This document shows, piece after piece, positions 29,224-37,789 of a stretch of DNA of 64,000 bases (within the stretch, counting starts at the first letter, position 1; each line of letters opens with the position of its first letter). A program made the position numbers and the translations under genes. Under the pieces are notes generated by a model. It was given only the letters and a program-made list of their open reading frames with translations. It did no database searches and had not been told where the DNA came from. Source of the DNA: an uncultured Roseibium sp. (GTDB lineage: Bacteria; Pseudomonadota; Alphaproteobacteria; Rhizobiales; Stappiaceae); the NCBI RefSeq assembly GCF_963675985.1, contig NZ_OY780957.1:620001-684000 (forward strand). Reading direction: 5' to 3'.

Positions 29224-29744
29224 TGACGGCTTTCACCCGTCACCAGCACGTCGAACGCCCGGAGTGCGAAGGCCAGTCCCTGCAGCCCGAGCAGAAGGGC
29301 AAAACACAGGATCGACGTCTTCAGGAGAAACACAGCCGGCAGGCCGGACGGCTGCGCGGAACCTTCGAGCACGGACCAGGAGGCGGCAACGAACGGCAGG
29401 CTTTTCCAGAAGATCAGCACACAGAGCGGCAGGAGAAACACCAATGAACCGGTCAGATCGATCAGCGCCTTCATGCGCGGTACCGCAGTCTGATAGAAAA
29501 CATCGACACGCACATGGACGTTGTTGAGCAGGGCAAAACCGGCTGCGAACAGGGCAAGCCCCACATGCAGGTAGAGAACGCTTTCCTGCATCCAAAGATA
29601 GCCAAGGTTAAAGACATAGCGCAGCAGCACGACCAGCAGCTGGACCAGCACCATGGCCAGGAGGAACCAGCCGGCGAGCCGGCCGGCCGCGCGGTTGAGA
29701 CGATCGATCCAGGCGAGATAGCGGGCCATGCAGGGGGCAGTCAT
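29220..29744 (-). CDS. TRAP transporter small permease (DctQ-type), orphan pair
   Basis: 174 residues with four hydrophobic segments, the normal DctQ form. The signature includes ESVLYLHVGLALFAAGFALLNNVHVRVDVFY (about 54-84). An internal ATG at 29729 (MARYLAWIDRL) is an alternative start and there is no clear ribosome site for either. It is cut off from the upstream TRAP operon by the terminator at 29769-29798, so it must have its own promoter or depend on read-through. Confidence 0.9.
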   Translation of the reverse strand: MTAPCMARYLAWIDRLNRAAGRLAGWFLLAMVLVQLLVVLLRYVFNLGYLWMQESVLYLHVGLALFAAGFALLNNVHVRVDVFYQTAVPRMKALIDLTGSLVFLLPLCVLIFWKSLPFVAASWSVLEGSAQPSGLPAVFLLKTSILCFALLLGLQGLAFALRAFDVLVTGESRQ

Positions 29745-29768
29745 ACCGGTCGTTGGGGACGCTTACGC

Positions 29769-29798
29769 AAAACGGGGGAAGAGTGACCTCTTCCCCCG
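29769..29798 (-). terminator. Rho-independent terminator after the extended TRAP permease gene
   Basis: A perfect 11-bp stem (CGGGGGAAGAG/CTCTTCCCCCG) with a 4-base loop. Read on the minus strand it is followed by GTTTTGCG. It lies about 26 bases downstream of the 29824 stop and separates the TakP-like TRAP operon from the orphan QM pair. Confidence 0.82.
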
Positions 29799-29823
29799 CA
29801 TCATAGTCGACTTTCGCTGAAAA

Positions 29824-32487
29824 TCAGAAGTTCAGAGAAATATCCCGATGGGGCGACAGGCATGCGGCCACATCAAGGGCCATGTCCTTGGGCAACCGGG
29901 GCTGCGAACGCAGTCCGATATTGAGCTTGATCGCCTCGTCGTAGGTATTCAGTGCGGGCAACAGCTCGGCCTCGCCCTTCTTGCGCCACACAAGATCTTC
30001 CTTGAGAGCCGCCAGGGACTTGTCGACCTCTGCGATCGCCTTGTCCGGGTCCGGCGACTTGCCGCGCATGATCCTGCGCGCAGCGGTGAGGCCCTTGCGA
30101 ATGTCGCTGGTTCCATCCACATCGCTGACCATGGAACGTACGTCCTCGATGCGCGAGACGGCTGCTTCCGGCTCGAGGTTGCGGATATCGTCCTTCAAGG
30201 AAGCGATTTCCGGCTCCAGACCCGCAAGCTTTTCGGCACCGCCGAGGATTGCGCGGACTTCGGTGATCGGCTCGTAGGCCCCATCCACCGTCCTGCGATA
30301 GGTCAGGCGCGCCTTGTTTTCCGCACCCTGGATCGCCGAGAAGGCCTTATGGGTCTCTTCCCAGCCATCCGGGATCCGGGCCATCAGGGCATCACGCTCG
30401 TTCGTGAGCTTATCGATCTCCGCCTGTGCCTTCTGACCGCGTTCTTCCGAATAGATCCCGTTCGGTCCGGAGCGGGAAACGATCACTTCCAGTTCCTTGA
30501 TATGCCCCTCGATACGACGTGCATCGCGTTCCAGTGCACGGACCTCGTCATGAACCGACCGGTAATCGACCGCAGCCACTTCCACAGCCTTTTCCGCGAC
30601 GAAGATGTCCTCCATCAACGGTATGGCCTTTTCCGCATCCTCATACCCCGTCTTCAGCTTCTTCTGCAGATCTTTAGGCAGATAGCTCATATCGACGCTG
30701 GACACGGTCTGGATGGCGCTCATGATGCCGTCGCCGTCCGTCTGATATGTGTCATGCACGATATTTTCCATGCAGTACTGCAGCTTCGGGTTCTTCGGCG
30801 GAGGCGCCGTTTCCGAGAGCAGGGACACGCGGTTCGGCAGGTAATTGACCAGAGACGGGTACTGCCCGACGATCCCCAGTGCCAGAAGCTGCAGGGCAAT
30901 GAAGGCGATGACACCCTTGTACATGTCGATCGTCTTGACCGCGGCCGGCGCCACGCCACGCAAATAGAACAGTGCGAAGCCGAACGGCGGCGTCAGGAAC
31001 GACGTCTGAATGTTCAGACCGATCATCACCCCGAGCCAGACCGCAGTCACGTTGGCAGACGGGTCGGCCAGCAGGATCGGCGCGACGATCGGCACGACGA
31101 CCACCGAAATTTCGATGAAGTCGAGGAAGAAGCCGAGGATGAAGATCACCAGCATCACCACGATGAACTGGGCCCAGAACCCGCCCGGCAATCCGAGCAG
31201 GAACTCCTTCACCAGCTCTTCGCCGCCGAACCCGCGGAACGCGGCCGTCAGCATGGCCGCGCCCATCAGGATGATAAACACCAGCGCCGAGGTCTTGGCC
31301 GTTTCCAGCATGACCCCGCGCAGGGTGTCTTCGAATTTCAGCGTTCGCCAGCCGCTCCACAAAAGCGCGATCAGCAACAGGGAGACGGCAATCACGGCGA
31401 CGACAATCGCAACGACATCGTCGCTCGTTTCAATGCGCTTGATATTGATGTTGTGGAAGCTGAGCGCGATGGCGATCGCCAGAATGGCGAGCACGGCCAG
31501 CACTGCGGGCCGATACTGCCCGCGCTTGCCTTCGCGCAGGCGGTAGCCGGCCATGACCATCGCACCCACGGCACCGATCGCACCGGCCTGGTTCACCGTT
31601 GCCACGCCGGCAATGATCGAACCCAGCACCAGGAAGATCAGGGCCAGCGGCGGCACGAGCGTCATCAGCACCTTGCCGAGAAATGCGCGATTGAAGGTTC
31701 CAGGCTCATGCACCGCGGGCGCGGAGCTCGGCTTCAAGAAGGCGAAGCCGAGAATGAACAGCATGTAGAGACCGACGAGAACCAGACCCGGAATAAAGGC
31801 ACCGAGGAACATTTCGCCGGCACTGGTCGACACGACCGAGAAGTCCGACGGCATGGAGATTTCACCGGTCGCCGCCTTGTAGAGGTTCTGGCGCAGCGTA
31901 CCAGCCTGGTCGACCGCGCTTGCCAGCTGGTCGGCAAGAATGATCAGCACGATCGAAGGCGGGATGATCTGTCCGAGCGTACCGGATGCGGCGATCGTAC
32001 CGGTCGCCAGCGGCACGGAGTACTTGTTGCGCATCATGGCGGGCAGGGAAATCAGGCCCATCGCCACGACCGTCGCGCCGACGATACCCGTGGTTGCCGC
32101 GAGAAGGGCGCCCACGAAAACGACCGAAATACCCAGACCGCCGGGAACCGGACCGAACAGCTTCGCCATGGTCACAAGCAGATCTTCCGCGATCTTGGAC
32201 CGCTGCAGCATGATGCCCATGAACACGAACAGCGGAATGGCAATCAGCGTATCGCGTTGGGCCTCCCAATAGACCCCTCGAAGGTTTGTAGTACCGGCGC
32301 TCAGCCACTGGCTGGGGCCGCCCTGGGCGAAGAAGGCGTCCACGTTGCCGGCAAACAGATAGCCGACAATGGACGCGACTCCGATGGTGAAGATGGCGGC
32401 ACCGGGCAACGCGAAGGCCACCGGAAAACCGGAGCCGAGAGCCACAGCCATCACCACAACGAGAAGAGCAAGAAAGAAGAGTTCCAT
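29824..32487 (-). CDS. TRAP large permease (DctM-type) with long soluble C-terminal extension
   Basis: 887 residues, about twice a normal DctM. Residues 1 to ~560 are the permease, with IMLQRSKIAEDLLVTMAKLFGPVPGGL, IVGATVVAMGLISLPAMM, GTLGQIIPPSIVLIILADQL and IQTSFLTPPFGFALFYLRG. It has an insert of about 100 residues with extra helices (about 300-400). From about 565 (SETAPPPKNPKLQYCMENI) the protein is hydrophilic and helix-rich with heptad-like stretches (VRALERDARRIEGHIKELE, KAQAEIDKLTNERDALM), so it looks like a coiled-coil domain of ~330 residues. The frame is continuous and no frameshift is needed. It is third in the dctP-dctQ-dctM operon, with a terminator downstream. Confidence 0.92.
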   Translation of the reverse strand: MELFFLALLVVVMAVALGSGFPVAFALPGAAIFTIGVASIVGYLFAGNVDAFFAQGGPSQWLSAGTTNLRGVYWEAQRDTLIAIPLFVFMGIMLQRSKIAEDLLVTMAKLFGPVPGGLGISVVFVGALLAATTGIVGATVVAMGLISLPAMMRNKYSVPLATGTIAASGTLGQIIPPSIVLIILADQLASAVDQAGTLRQNLYKAATGEISMPSDFSVVSTSAGEMFLGAFIPGLVLVGLYMLFILGFAFLKPSSAPAVHEPGTFNRAFLGKVLMTLVPPLALIFLVLGSIIAGVATVNQAGAIGAVGAMVMAGYRLREGKRGQYRPAVLAVLAILAIAIALSFHNINIKRIETSDDVVAIVVAVIAVSLLLIALLWSGWRTLKFEDTLRGVMLETAKTSALVFIILMGAAMLTAAFRGFGGEELVKEFLLGLPGGFWAQFIVVMLVIFILGFFLDFIEISVVVVPIVAPILLADPSANVTAVWLGVMIGLNIQTSFLTPPFGFALFYLRGVAPAAVKTIDMYKGVIAFIALQLLALGIVGQYPSLVNYLPNRVSLLSETAPPPKNPKLQYCMENIVHDTYQTDGDGIMSAIQTVSSVDMSYLPKDLQKKLKTGYEDAEKAIPLMEDIFVAEKAVEVAAVDYRSVHDEVRALERDARRIEGHIKELEVIVSRSGPNGIYSEERGQKAQAEIDKLTNERDALMARIPDGWEETHKAFSAIQGAENKARLTYRRTVDGAYEPITEVRAILGGAEKLAGLEPEIASLKDDIRNLEPEAAVSRIEDVRSMVSDVDGTSDIRKGLTAARRIMRGKSPDPDKAIAEVDKSLAALKEDLVWRKKGEAELLPALNTYDEAIKLNIGLRSQPRLPKDMALDVAACLSPHRDISLNF

Positions 32488-32505
32488 GGAAGTGTCTCGG
32501 CTCAG

Positions 32506-33543
32506 CTACTGGACGGCGTGAGAGGAATGGTCGCGACCGCCGGGTTCTCCGCGGATGTCTGCGACAGCGTCGAAGAAATAGCTGACGAACTGGATCATCA
32601 TCGAAACGGCGAAAACGCCCAGGAAGCCTGCCATCAGATATTTGACGTAAAGACCGAAACCGGCCTGCGTGACTTCATAGGACAGGATCGGGCTGTTGAT
32701 GATGCTCGACTTGCCGCCCATGCCGACGATCAGAATGACCCAGCACAACGAAACGCCGAACAGGATCGAACCGATGGCATTGATCCAGCCTTTCGTTCGC
32801 GGCGCAAAACTCGCGTAGAACACGTCGACACGCACATGGCCTTCTTCCAGAAGCGTATAGGCGCTGGCGAACAGGAACAGCGCGGCATACCAGAAGCGCA
32901 CAAGGTCGGCCATGAAAGCCTGTTCGTAGGAGAAGATGAAGCGGCCGATAACGATCAACAGCTCGGCCACAACCACGAACAGCGCCAGCCAGTGGAAGCC
33001 GAGCGTGCGGGTAAAGGCAGCCAGAACGAACGAAAGGGCGATCAAAGGCATATGGACAACGGCGCCGCGCCACTGCGACCGGCCGAGGTCGGTGGCCAGT
33101 TCCTTGCCGACGACACCTTCCAGAAAGCCTTCCACCCGAAGAAAGGAGATCGCCATGTCCGCCAGCCCCACAAAGAGAACGGCCCAGAACATGGCGCGGA
33201 TCAGATAGGCGTTGATATCGCTGATGCGCTTGCTGTCCTCGCGCAGCGTCGTTTCGCTGCCGCGCAAAACATAGCCAGCGGCCAGGACCAGAAGAAGCAC
33301 ATAAACGCCAAGCTGCGCCCAGGACCAGACAATCGGCATGGAACCGTTCGCGGCACCGCCGATTATCGGGGCGACGCCCGGCAATCCCTGCCAATAGTCC
33401 AGGTAATTGTTCACAAGGAACGCTGCCATAATCGCAAGGATCGCCCAGCCGAAGATGCGAATGGCCTTCTGGCTTGTATTGGAGCTTCCCCGTCCGGATT
33501 GCTTGGCAGACACGTCGTCTTGAACGCTGTCCAAGGCCGTCAT
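32506..33543 (-). CDS. Oversized TRAP small permease (DctQ-type)
   Basis: 345 residues, about twice the usual DctQ. Seven or eight hydrophobic segments are visible. The canonical DctQ signature is in the second half (FWYAALFLFASAYTLLEEGHVRVDVFYASF, about 218-247). The first half adds about four helices (AILAIMAAFLVNNYL, LGVYVLLLVLAAGYVL and others) of unknown role. It lies between dctP and the extended dctM (18 bases from the latter). Together with the extended DctM it marks an enlarged TRAP subtype. Confidence 0.88.
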   Translation of the reverse strand: MTALDSVQDDVSAKQSGRGSSNTSQKAIRIFGWAILAIMAAFLVNNYLDYWQGLPGVAPIIGGAANGSMPIVWSWAQLGVYVLLLVLAAGYVLRGSETTLREDSKRISDINAYLIRAMFWAVLFVGLADMAISFLRVEGFLEGVVGKELATDLGRSQWRGAVVHMPLIALSFVLAAFTRTLGFHWLALFVVVAELLIVIGRFIFSYEQAFMADLVRFWYAALFLFASAYTLLEEGHVRVDVFYASFAPRTKGWINAIGSILFGVSLCWVILIVGMGGKSSIINSPILSYEVTQAGFGLYVKYLMAGFLGVFAVSMMIQFVSYFFDAVADIRGEPGGRDHSSHAVQ

Positions 33544-33582
33544 CGTGGCGATGCCTTCATTCTTTTTGATTGTAACGAAATA

Positions 33583-33604
33583 GGGACGGGAAATTTCCCG
33601 TCCC
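33583..33604 (-). other. 22-bp perfect palindrome between the TakP-like and DctQ genes
   Basis: GGGACGGGAAATTTCCCGTCCC is fully self-complementary and lies 22 bases downstream of the dctP stop. As RNA it folds to a strong hairpin. On the minus strand it is followed by TATTTCG, a poor T-run. It probably attenuates read-through or protects the binding-protein mRNA. Confidence 0.7.
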
Positions 33605-33625
33605 CTTAGCTTCGGTCAGACCGCC

Positions 33626-34726
33626 TTAGGACGGAATGCCCAGGAAGCGGTTGCGCTTCACGCTGTAAGCGATATCGGAAATAGCCATCCAGCTACCGAT
33701 GTCCTTGCGCGCTGTGATAACGCTTTCGAAGATCTTCTTGGAAAGCGGATCGTTTTCCATGGCTTCCTGAAGAACTTCTTCGGAGGCTTCACCGAAGGCG
33801 TCATAAACTTCGTCGGAGAACTCGCGCAGCTGAACGCCGTGCTCGTTGATCAGCTTCTCGAGGTAAGCGCCGTTATTGGCGTTGGTTTCAGCCATGGTGC
33901 CGGCGTTTTCTTCCGCGCAAGCCGCCTTGATGATTTCCTGGTCGGTCTTCGACAGGCCTTCCCAGAAAGCCTTGTTCATGCCGATCGCCAGCTGCGAACC
34001 CGGCTCGTGCATGCCCGGCCAGTAGTAGTACTTGGCGGCTTCGTAGAACTTCATGAAGTAGTCGTTGAACGGGCCAACCCACTCGGTGGCGTCAACGGCA
34101 CCGGAAACAAGGTTTTCGTAGATCTGGCCGCCCGGCAGGGAAACCGGAGAGGCGCCGAGCTTCGCCATGACGTCGCCGCCAAGACCCGGAATACGCATCT
34201 TCAGACCCTTGAGGTCGTCAGCGGTGTTGATTTCCTTGTTGAACCAGCCGCCCATCTGGACGCCGGTGTTGCCCATGGCAAGGTTCTTCAGGCCGAACTC
34301 GCCGGCGAGTTCGTCCCACAGTTCCTGACCGCCGCCATACTTGATCCAGGCGTCCATTTCGGCGTAGGTCAGACCGAACGGAATAGCGGTGAACGCTGCC
34401 CAGCCCGGATGCTTGCCCTTCCAGTAGTAGTCGGCGCCGATATAAGCCTGAGCGTTGCCGGATGCGACTTCATCGAAGGAGTCGAATGCGCCCACGCGCT
34501 CGCCGGCGGCGAAGTACTGCGTGGTGATACGGCCTTCGGTCAGTTCGGTGATACGTGCGGCCAAGCGCTGTGCCGGGATACCCAGACCCGGGAAATCCCG
34601 CGGCCAGGTCGACACGATAACCATTTCCTTGGTCGACTGAGCAATGGCCGGAGCAGCGAGCGTGGAAGCAGCAACGACTCCACCAGCACCGAGACCGGCC
34701 TTTTTGATAAACGAACGACGATCCAT
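33626..34726 (-). CDS. TRAP substrate-binding protein, TakP-like (2-oxo acid type), Tat-exported
   Basis: 366 residues from the ATG at 34726, supported by GGAGGA 7 bases upstream; a longer in-frame reading to 34996 has no such support. The N-terminus MDRRSFIKKAGLGAGG is a twin-arginine signal with cleavage near APAIAQ. The mature protein resembles TakP of Rhodobacter sphaeroides (recalled): YYWKGKHP, GNTGVQMGGWFNKEINTADDLKGLKMRIPG with the ligand-binding Arg, and DATEWVGPFND with the metal/ligand-site Trp-Glu. A pyruvate/2-oxo-acid-like ligand is therefore likely. It is the first gene of the TRAP operon and divergent from a sensor kinase gene. Confidence 0.93.
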   Translation of the reverse strand: MDRRSFIKKAGLGAGGVVAASTLAAPAIAQSTKEMVIVSTWPRDFPGLGIPAQRLAARITELTEGRITTQYFAAGERVGAFDSFDEVASGNAQAYIGADYYWKGKHPGWAAFTAIPFGLTYAEMDAWIKYGGGQELWDELAGEFGLKNLAMGNTGVQMGGWFNKEINTADDLKGLKMRIPGLGGDVMAKLGASPVSLPGGQIYENLVSGAVDATEWVGPFNDYFMKFYEAAKYYYWPGMHEPGSQLAIGMNKAFWEGLSKTDQEIIKAACAEENAGTMAETNANNGAYLEKLINEHGVQLREFSDEVYDAFGEASEEVLQEAMENDPLSKKIFESVITARKDIGSWMAISDIAYSVKRNRFLGIPS

Positions 34727-34842
34727 TAAATTATCCTCCCAAATCGGACATGAATCCAACCGGCAACTACACTTGCACCGATCTATGAGTATGTCTAGGT
34801 GAAGAAAAGAGCATCGCGCTATTCGTGGTTCTGCTGAAGAAC

Positions 34843-34858
34843 TCAGTACTAGTACTGA
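34843..34858. promoter_or_regulatory. 16-bp perfect palindrome, candidate response-regulator operator
   Basis: TCAGTACTAGTACTGA lies in the 193-base divergent region between the TakP-like gene (start 34726) and the sensor kinase (start 34920). It is 117 bases from the former and 62 from the latter. NarL-family regulators bind short inverted heptamers, so this is a natural candidate site for the regulator at 36283. Assignment is inference. Confidence 0.55.
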
Positions 34859-34919
34859 AAAATATTCAAGAGTCGCAGCCCGGCAGCACGGGCAGCCACA
34901 ACCCGGGAGATACATAGGA

Positions 34920-36281
34920 GTGACGTTTAAGACCAAATTACTCCTGATTACCCTCCTTCCCCTTGTCGCCGTCTCGGTCCTCATCGGAGGCGCCACCTAT
35001 TATCAGGCGCACCAGCTGATCGAGGTCGAAACACGCGCTGTCGAAGAGCGGATCCTGCAAACCAAACGGCAGGAAATCCGCAACTATATCAGTCTCGCTC
35101 TGACCTCCATCGAGCGGATCTACAAGAAAGAGCCCGGCGGCCGCGCGGCGGCTCAGGAGGAAGTCAAGCAGATCATCCACAACATGACGTTCGGAGAAGA
35201 CGGGTATTTCTTCGTCTACAAGCTCGACGGCACCAATCTCGTCCACCCCAGACTGAAACATCTGGTCGGCGGAAAATGGTGGGACCTCCAGGATCCCGAG
35301 GGGGACTACGTCATCCGCAACCTGATCAAGGCAGCAAAGGCCGGCGGCGGTTTCCATCAGTATGTCTGGAACAAGCCGAGCACCGGACAGGTCGAGGAAA
35401 AGCTCGGCTACGCCATCCTGCTGGAGGACTGGGGCTGGATGCTGGGCACCGGACTTTACACAGACGACATTGCCCACGAAGTGGATGCGATCAGGGCCGA
35501 TTTCGCTTCCAGCATCCGCCAGACCGTCATCGTCATCTTCGCGATCACCCTGATCGCGATCGTCATCGCCGGCACGCTGATCGCCGGCGTGCGCTTTTCC
35601 GAGGAGCGGTTCGCCAACTCCAAACTGAAGGAGCTCACGAACCGGATTTTCGATGTCCAGGAACAGGAACGCAAACGGGTCTCCACGGAACTGCATGACA
35701 GTATTTCCCAGTTACTGGTCTCCGTACGCTACGGCATCGAAATGATCCAGAGCGAAGCCGGCAGCGCGACGGCGCTGCGCGACTATGCGACCAAGTGCCT
35801 GAAGACCCTGGACGGCGCGATTTCCGAGGTTCGCCGGATATCCCGCGATTTGAGGCCGAGCCTTCTGGACGACATGGGCCTTGCGACTGCCCTTGTCAGT
35901 CTCGGCAACGAATTCCAGACGCAATCCGGGATTTCGGTTACCGTCGACGCCGAAAGGTCGCACCAACGGCTCTCCGACGGGGCAAAGACCGCCTTGTACC
36001 GGGTTGTTCAGGAATGCATGACCAACGTCGCGCGCCACTCGGAAGCGCAGAATGTGAAGATCGACCTGAAGGTCGGACCGCACACATTGTCCCTGGTCGT
36101 GGAGGACGACGGCATCGGCATCCCTCACCCGCTGCCGCAAAACGGCGGACTGGGGATCCGCAACATGCGGGAACGGATCGAAACCTACGGCGGCACGATC
36201 AGGCTGTCGCGCCGGGCGGATGGGGGCACCCGCCTTCGCGTCAGCATGCCGCTCGAACAAAACGTCAGCAAGGCGGCCTGA
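34920..36281 (+). CDS. Membrane sensor histidine kinase with single-Cache domain (NarX-like kinase core)
   Basis: 453 residues from a GTG start with GGAGA 9 bases upstream. Two membrane helices (about 5-27 and 200-222) flank a periplasmic single-Cache domain (about 30-190; FGEDGYFFVYKLDGTNLVHPRL, DWGWMLGTGLYTDDI). This domain commonly senses small carboxylates. The HisKA_3 domain has phospho-acceptor His in ERKRVSTELHDSISQLLVS. The HATPase has EDDGIGI and GGLGIRNMRERIETYGG. It lies one base before the response-regulator gene and is divergent from the TakP-like TRAP operon, so it probably controls that operon in response to its substrate. Confidence 0.93.
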   Translation: MTFKTKLLLITLLPLVAVSVLIGGATYYQAHQLIEVETRAVEERILQTKRQEIRNYISLALTSIERIYKKEPGGRAAAQEEVKQIIHNMTFGEDGYFFVYKLDGTNLVHPRLKHLVGGKWWDLQDPEGDYVIRNLIKAAKAGGGFHQYVWNKPSTGQVEEKLGYAILLEDWGWMLGTGLYTDDIAHEVDAIRADFASSIRQTVIVIFAITLIAIVIAGTLIAGVRFSEERFANSKLKELTNRIFDVQEQERKRVSTELHDSISQLLVSVRYGIEMIQSEAGSATALRDYATKCLKTLDGAISEVRRISRDLRPSLLDDMGLATALVSLGNEFQTQSGISVTVDAERSHQRLSDGAKTALYRVVQECMTNVARHSEAQNVKIDLKVGPHTLSLVVEDDGIGIPHPLPQNGGLGIRNMRERIETYGGTIRLSRRADGGTRLRVSMPLEQNVSKAA

Positions 36282-36282
36282 A

Positions 36283-36936
36283 ATGACAACCGAAACCACG
36301 GCCCGTACGATCAAGGTCCTGCTTGCCGACGACCACGAACTGGTCCGGGACGGCATTCGGGCGCGGCTGGAAAAAACCGGCGCCATCGAAATCGTCGGAG
36401 AAGCGACCAACGGTCGGGAAGCGCTGGACCTAGTGGCCGTGCTCAAACCCGATGTCGTCCTCATGGACATTTCCATGCCGATCATGAACGGCCTTGAGGC
36501 GGCGAACGAGGTTCGCCGACATTTTCCCGGCACCAGCGTCCTCGTCCTGTCGATCTACGACAATCCGGAATACGTGCGCGGCATGGTCCAGGCCGGCGCG
36601 CGCGGTTACATTCTGAAGGACATCTCCGCGGCGGAAATGATCAACGCGATCACCAGCGTCGCCAACGGCGGCTACTATTTCTCCTCCGCCGTCGGCCAGA
36701 ACCTGATGAGCGAACCCCAGGCGTCTCTTGTCGCGGACCCTTACGGCCTGACGGAGCGCGAGCGCCAGGTCCTGACGGCGATCGCCAAGGGCCAGCCGAA
36801 CAAGGAAGTCGCCAAGAATCTCGGCATCAGCGTGCGCACGGTCGAATCTCATCGCTTGAACCTGCGCGAAAAAGTCGGCACCAAGAACGCGGCCCAGCTT
36901 TACAAGGTGGCCCAGGAACTGGGACTACTGGACTAG
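36283..36936 (+). CDS. NarL/FixJ-family response regulator
   Basis: 217 residues from the ATG at 36283. The receiver domain (about 10-125) has DDHE, phospho-Asp in VVLMDISMPIMNG, Ser in LVLSIYD and Lys in GYILKDIS. A LuxR-type helix-turn-helix follows (about 150-212; LTERERQVLTAIAKGQPNKEVAKNLGI, VRTVESHRLNLREKVG). It pairs with the Cache kinase upstream. The palindrome at 34843-34858 is a plausible target. Confidence 0.94.
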   Translation: MTTETTARTIKVLLADDHELVRDGIRARLEKTGAIEIVGEATNGREALDLVAVLKPDVVLMDISMPIMNGLEAANEVRRHFPGTSVLVLSIYDNPEYVRGMVQAGARGYILKDISAAEMINAITSVANGGYYFSSAVGQNLMSEPQASLVADPYGLTERERQVLTAIAKGQPNKEVAKNLGISVRTVESHRLNLREKVGTKNAAQLYKVAQELGLLD

Positions 36937-36998
36937 GGTACGGACCCGCAAACAACAATGACAACAGCTCTTCGCAGGCTCCCCATTCGGATACCCAA

Positions 36999-37760
36999 AT
37001 GACGAAACCTCTCATTCTTGTCACGGCGGATGTGAAGCCCGTCGACGGTTACAACTGGCACGCAGCACCCTCCACCTATCTGCATGCCGTCGTCCGCGGT
37101 TCGGACGCGCTGCCGGTCGTCCTGCCTTCGCTCGGCGCCGAGATCGATATCGACGGCATCCTCGACCAGGTCGACGGTGTTCTCGCGACTGGATCGCGCT
37201 CCAACGTCAACCCGCAGCTTTACGGCGGCGAGGCGACGGAGGCGAACGGCCCTTACGACCCGGAACGCGATGCCACGACCCTGCCCCTGCTCAGGCGCGC
37301 CGTGGAACGCGGCGTACCGGTCTTCGCCATCTGCCGGGGCATGCAGGAGCTCAATGTGGCCCTTGGAGGCACGCTGCTGACAGAGGTCCAGGAGATGCAA
37401 GGCCGCGCCGATCACCGTGCCCCGGCATCGGATCACCAGGACACCCGTTTCAAGATCGCACACCCGATCGAAATCGAACCCGACAGCCAGTTGGCCGAAA
37501 TCGTTGGCGAAGAACCGATTGACGTCAACTCGCTTCACCGTCAGGCTCTGGGAACGCTCGGCGAGAAGCTGAGTGTGGTGGCACGCGCCGAAGACGGCAC
37601 CATCGAGGCGGTCGCCGTCAGGGACGCTCCGGGCTACGTGGTCGCAACCCAGTGGCATCCCGAATACTGGGTTTCCAGCGACGGGCCTTCGCAAAAGCTG
37701 TTCAAGGCCTTCGGCGAAGCCGCGCGAGAACACCGGGCCCGCCGTCTCGGCCTGGATTGA
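36999..37760 (+). CDS. PuuD-like class I glutamine amidotransferase / gamma-glutamyl hydrolase
   Basis: 253 residues. The triad is visible: nucleophile Cys in VFAICRGMQELNVALGG, and His and Glu in QWHPEYW. Additional family motifs are PLVPS-like VLPSLG, LATGSRSNVNPQLY and DVNSLHRQAL. Known relatives hydrolyse gamma-glutamyl-gamma-aminobutyrate (putrescine pathway) or similar amides. It is followed by the nitrile hydratase alpha gene after 29 bases on the same strand, an unusual pairing. It could remove a gamma-glutamyl group from the nitrile or amide substrate, but this is speculation. Confidence 0.88.
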   Translation: MTKPLILVTADVKPVDGYNWHAAPSTYLHAVVRGSDALPVVLPSLGAEIDIDGILDQVDGVLATGSRSNVNPQLYGGEATEANGPYDPERDATTLPLLRRAVERGVPVFAICRGMQELNVALGGTLLTEVQEMQGRADHRAPASDHQDTRFKIAHPIEIEPDSQLAEIVGEEPIDVNSLHRQALGTLGEKLSVVARAEDGTIEAVAVRDAPGYVVATQWHPEYWVSSDGPSQKLFKAFGEAAREHRARRLGLD

Positions 37761-37789
37761 CACTTTGCTTGATTGAGGTTCGACCGATC

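Noticed and set aside
29848..33609. 1253-codon open frame on the plus strand opposite the TRAP genes
   Set aside because: The product is a low-complexity His/Arg/Asp/Gln mixture with no domain, lies exactly antisense to three well-supported transporter genes, and is explained by GC-biased third positions.
36937..36998. Regulatory element between the NarL regulator and the PuuD-like gene
   Set aside because: The 62-base gap shows no dyad, promoter pair or terminator, so read-through from the regulator gene is possible.
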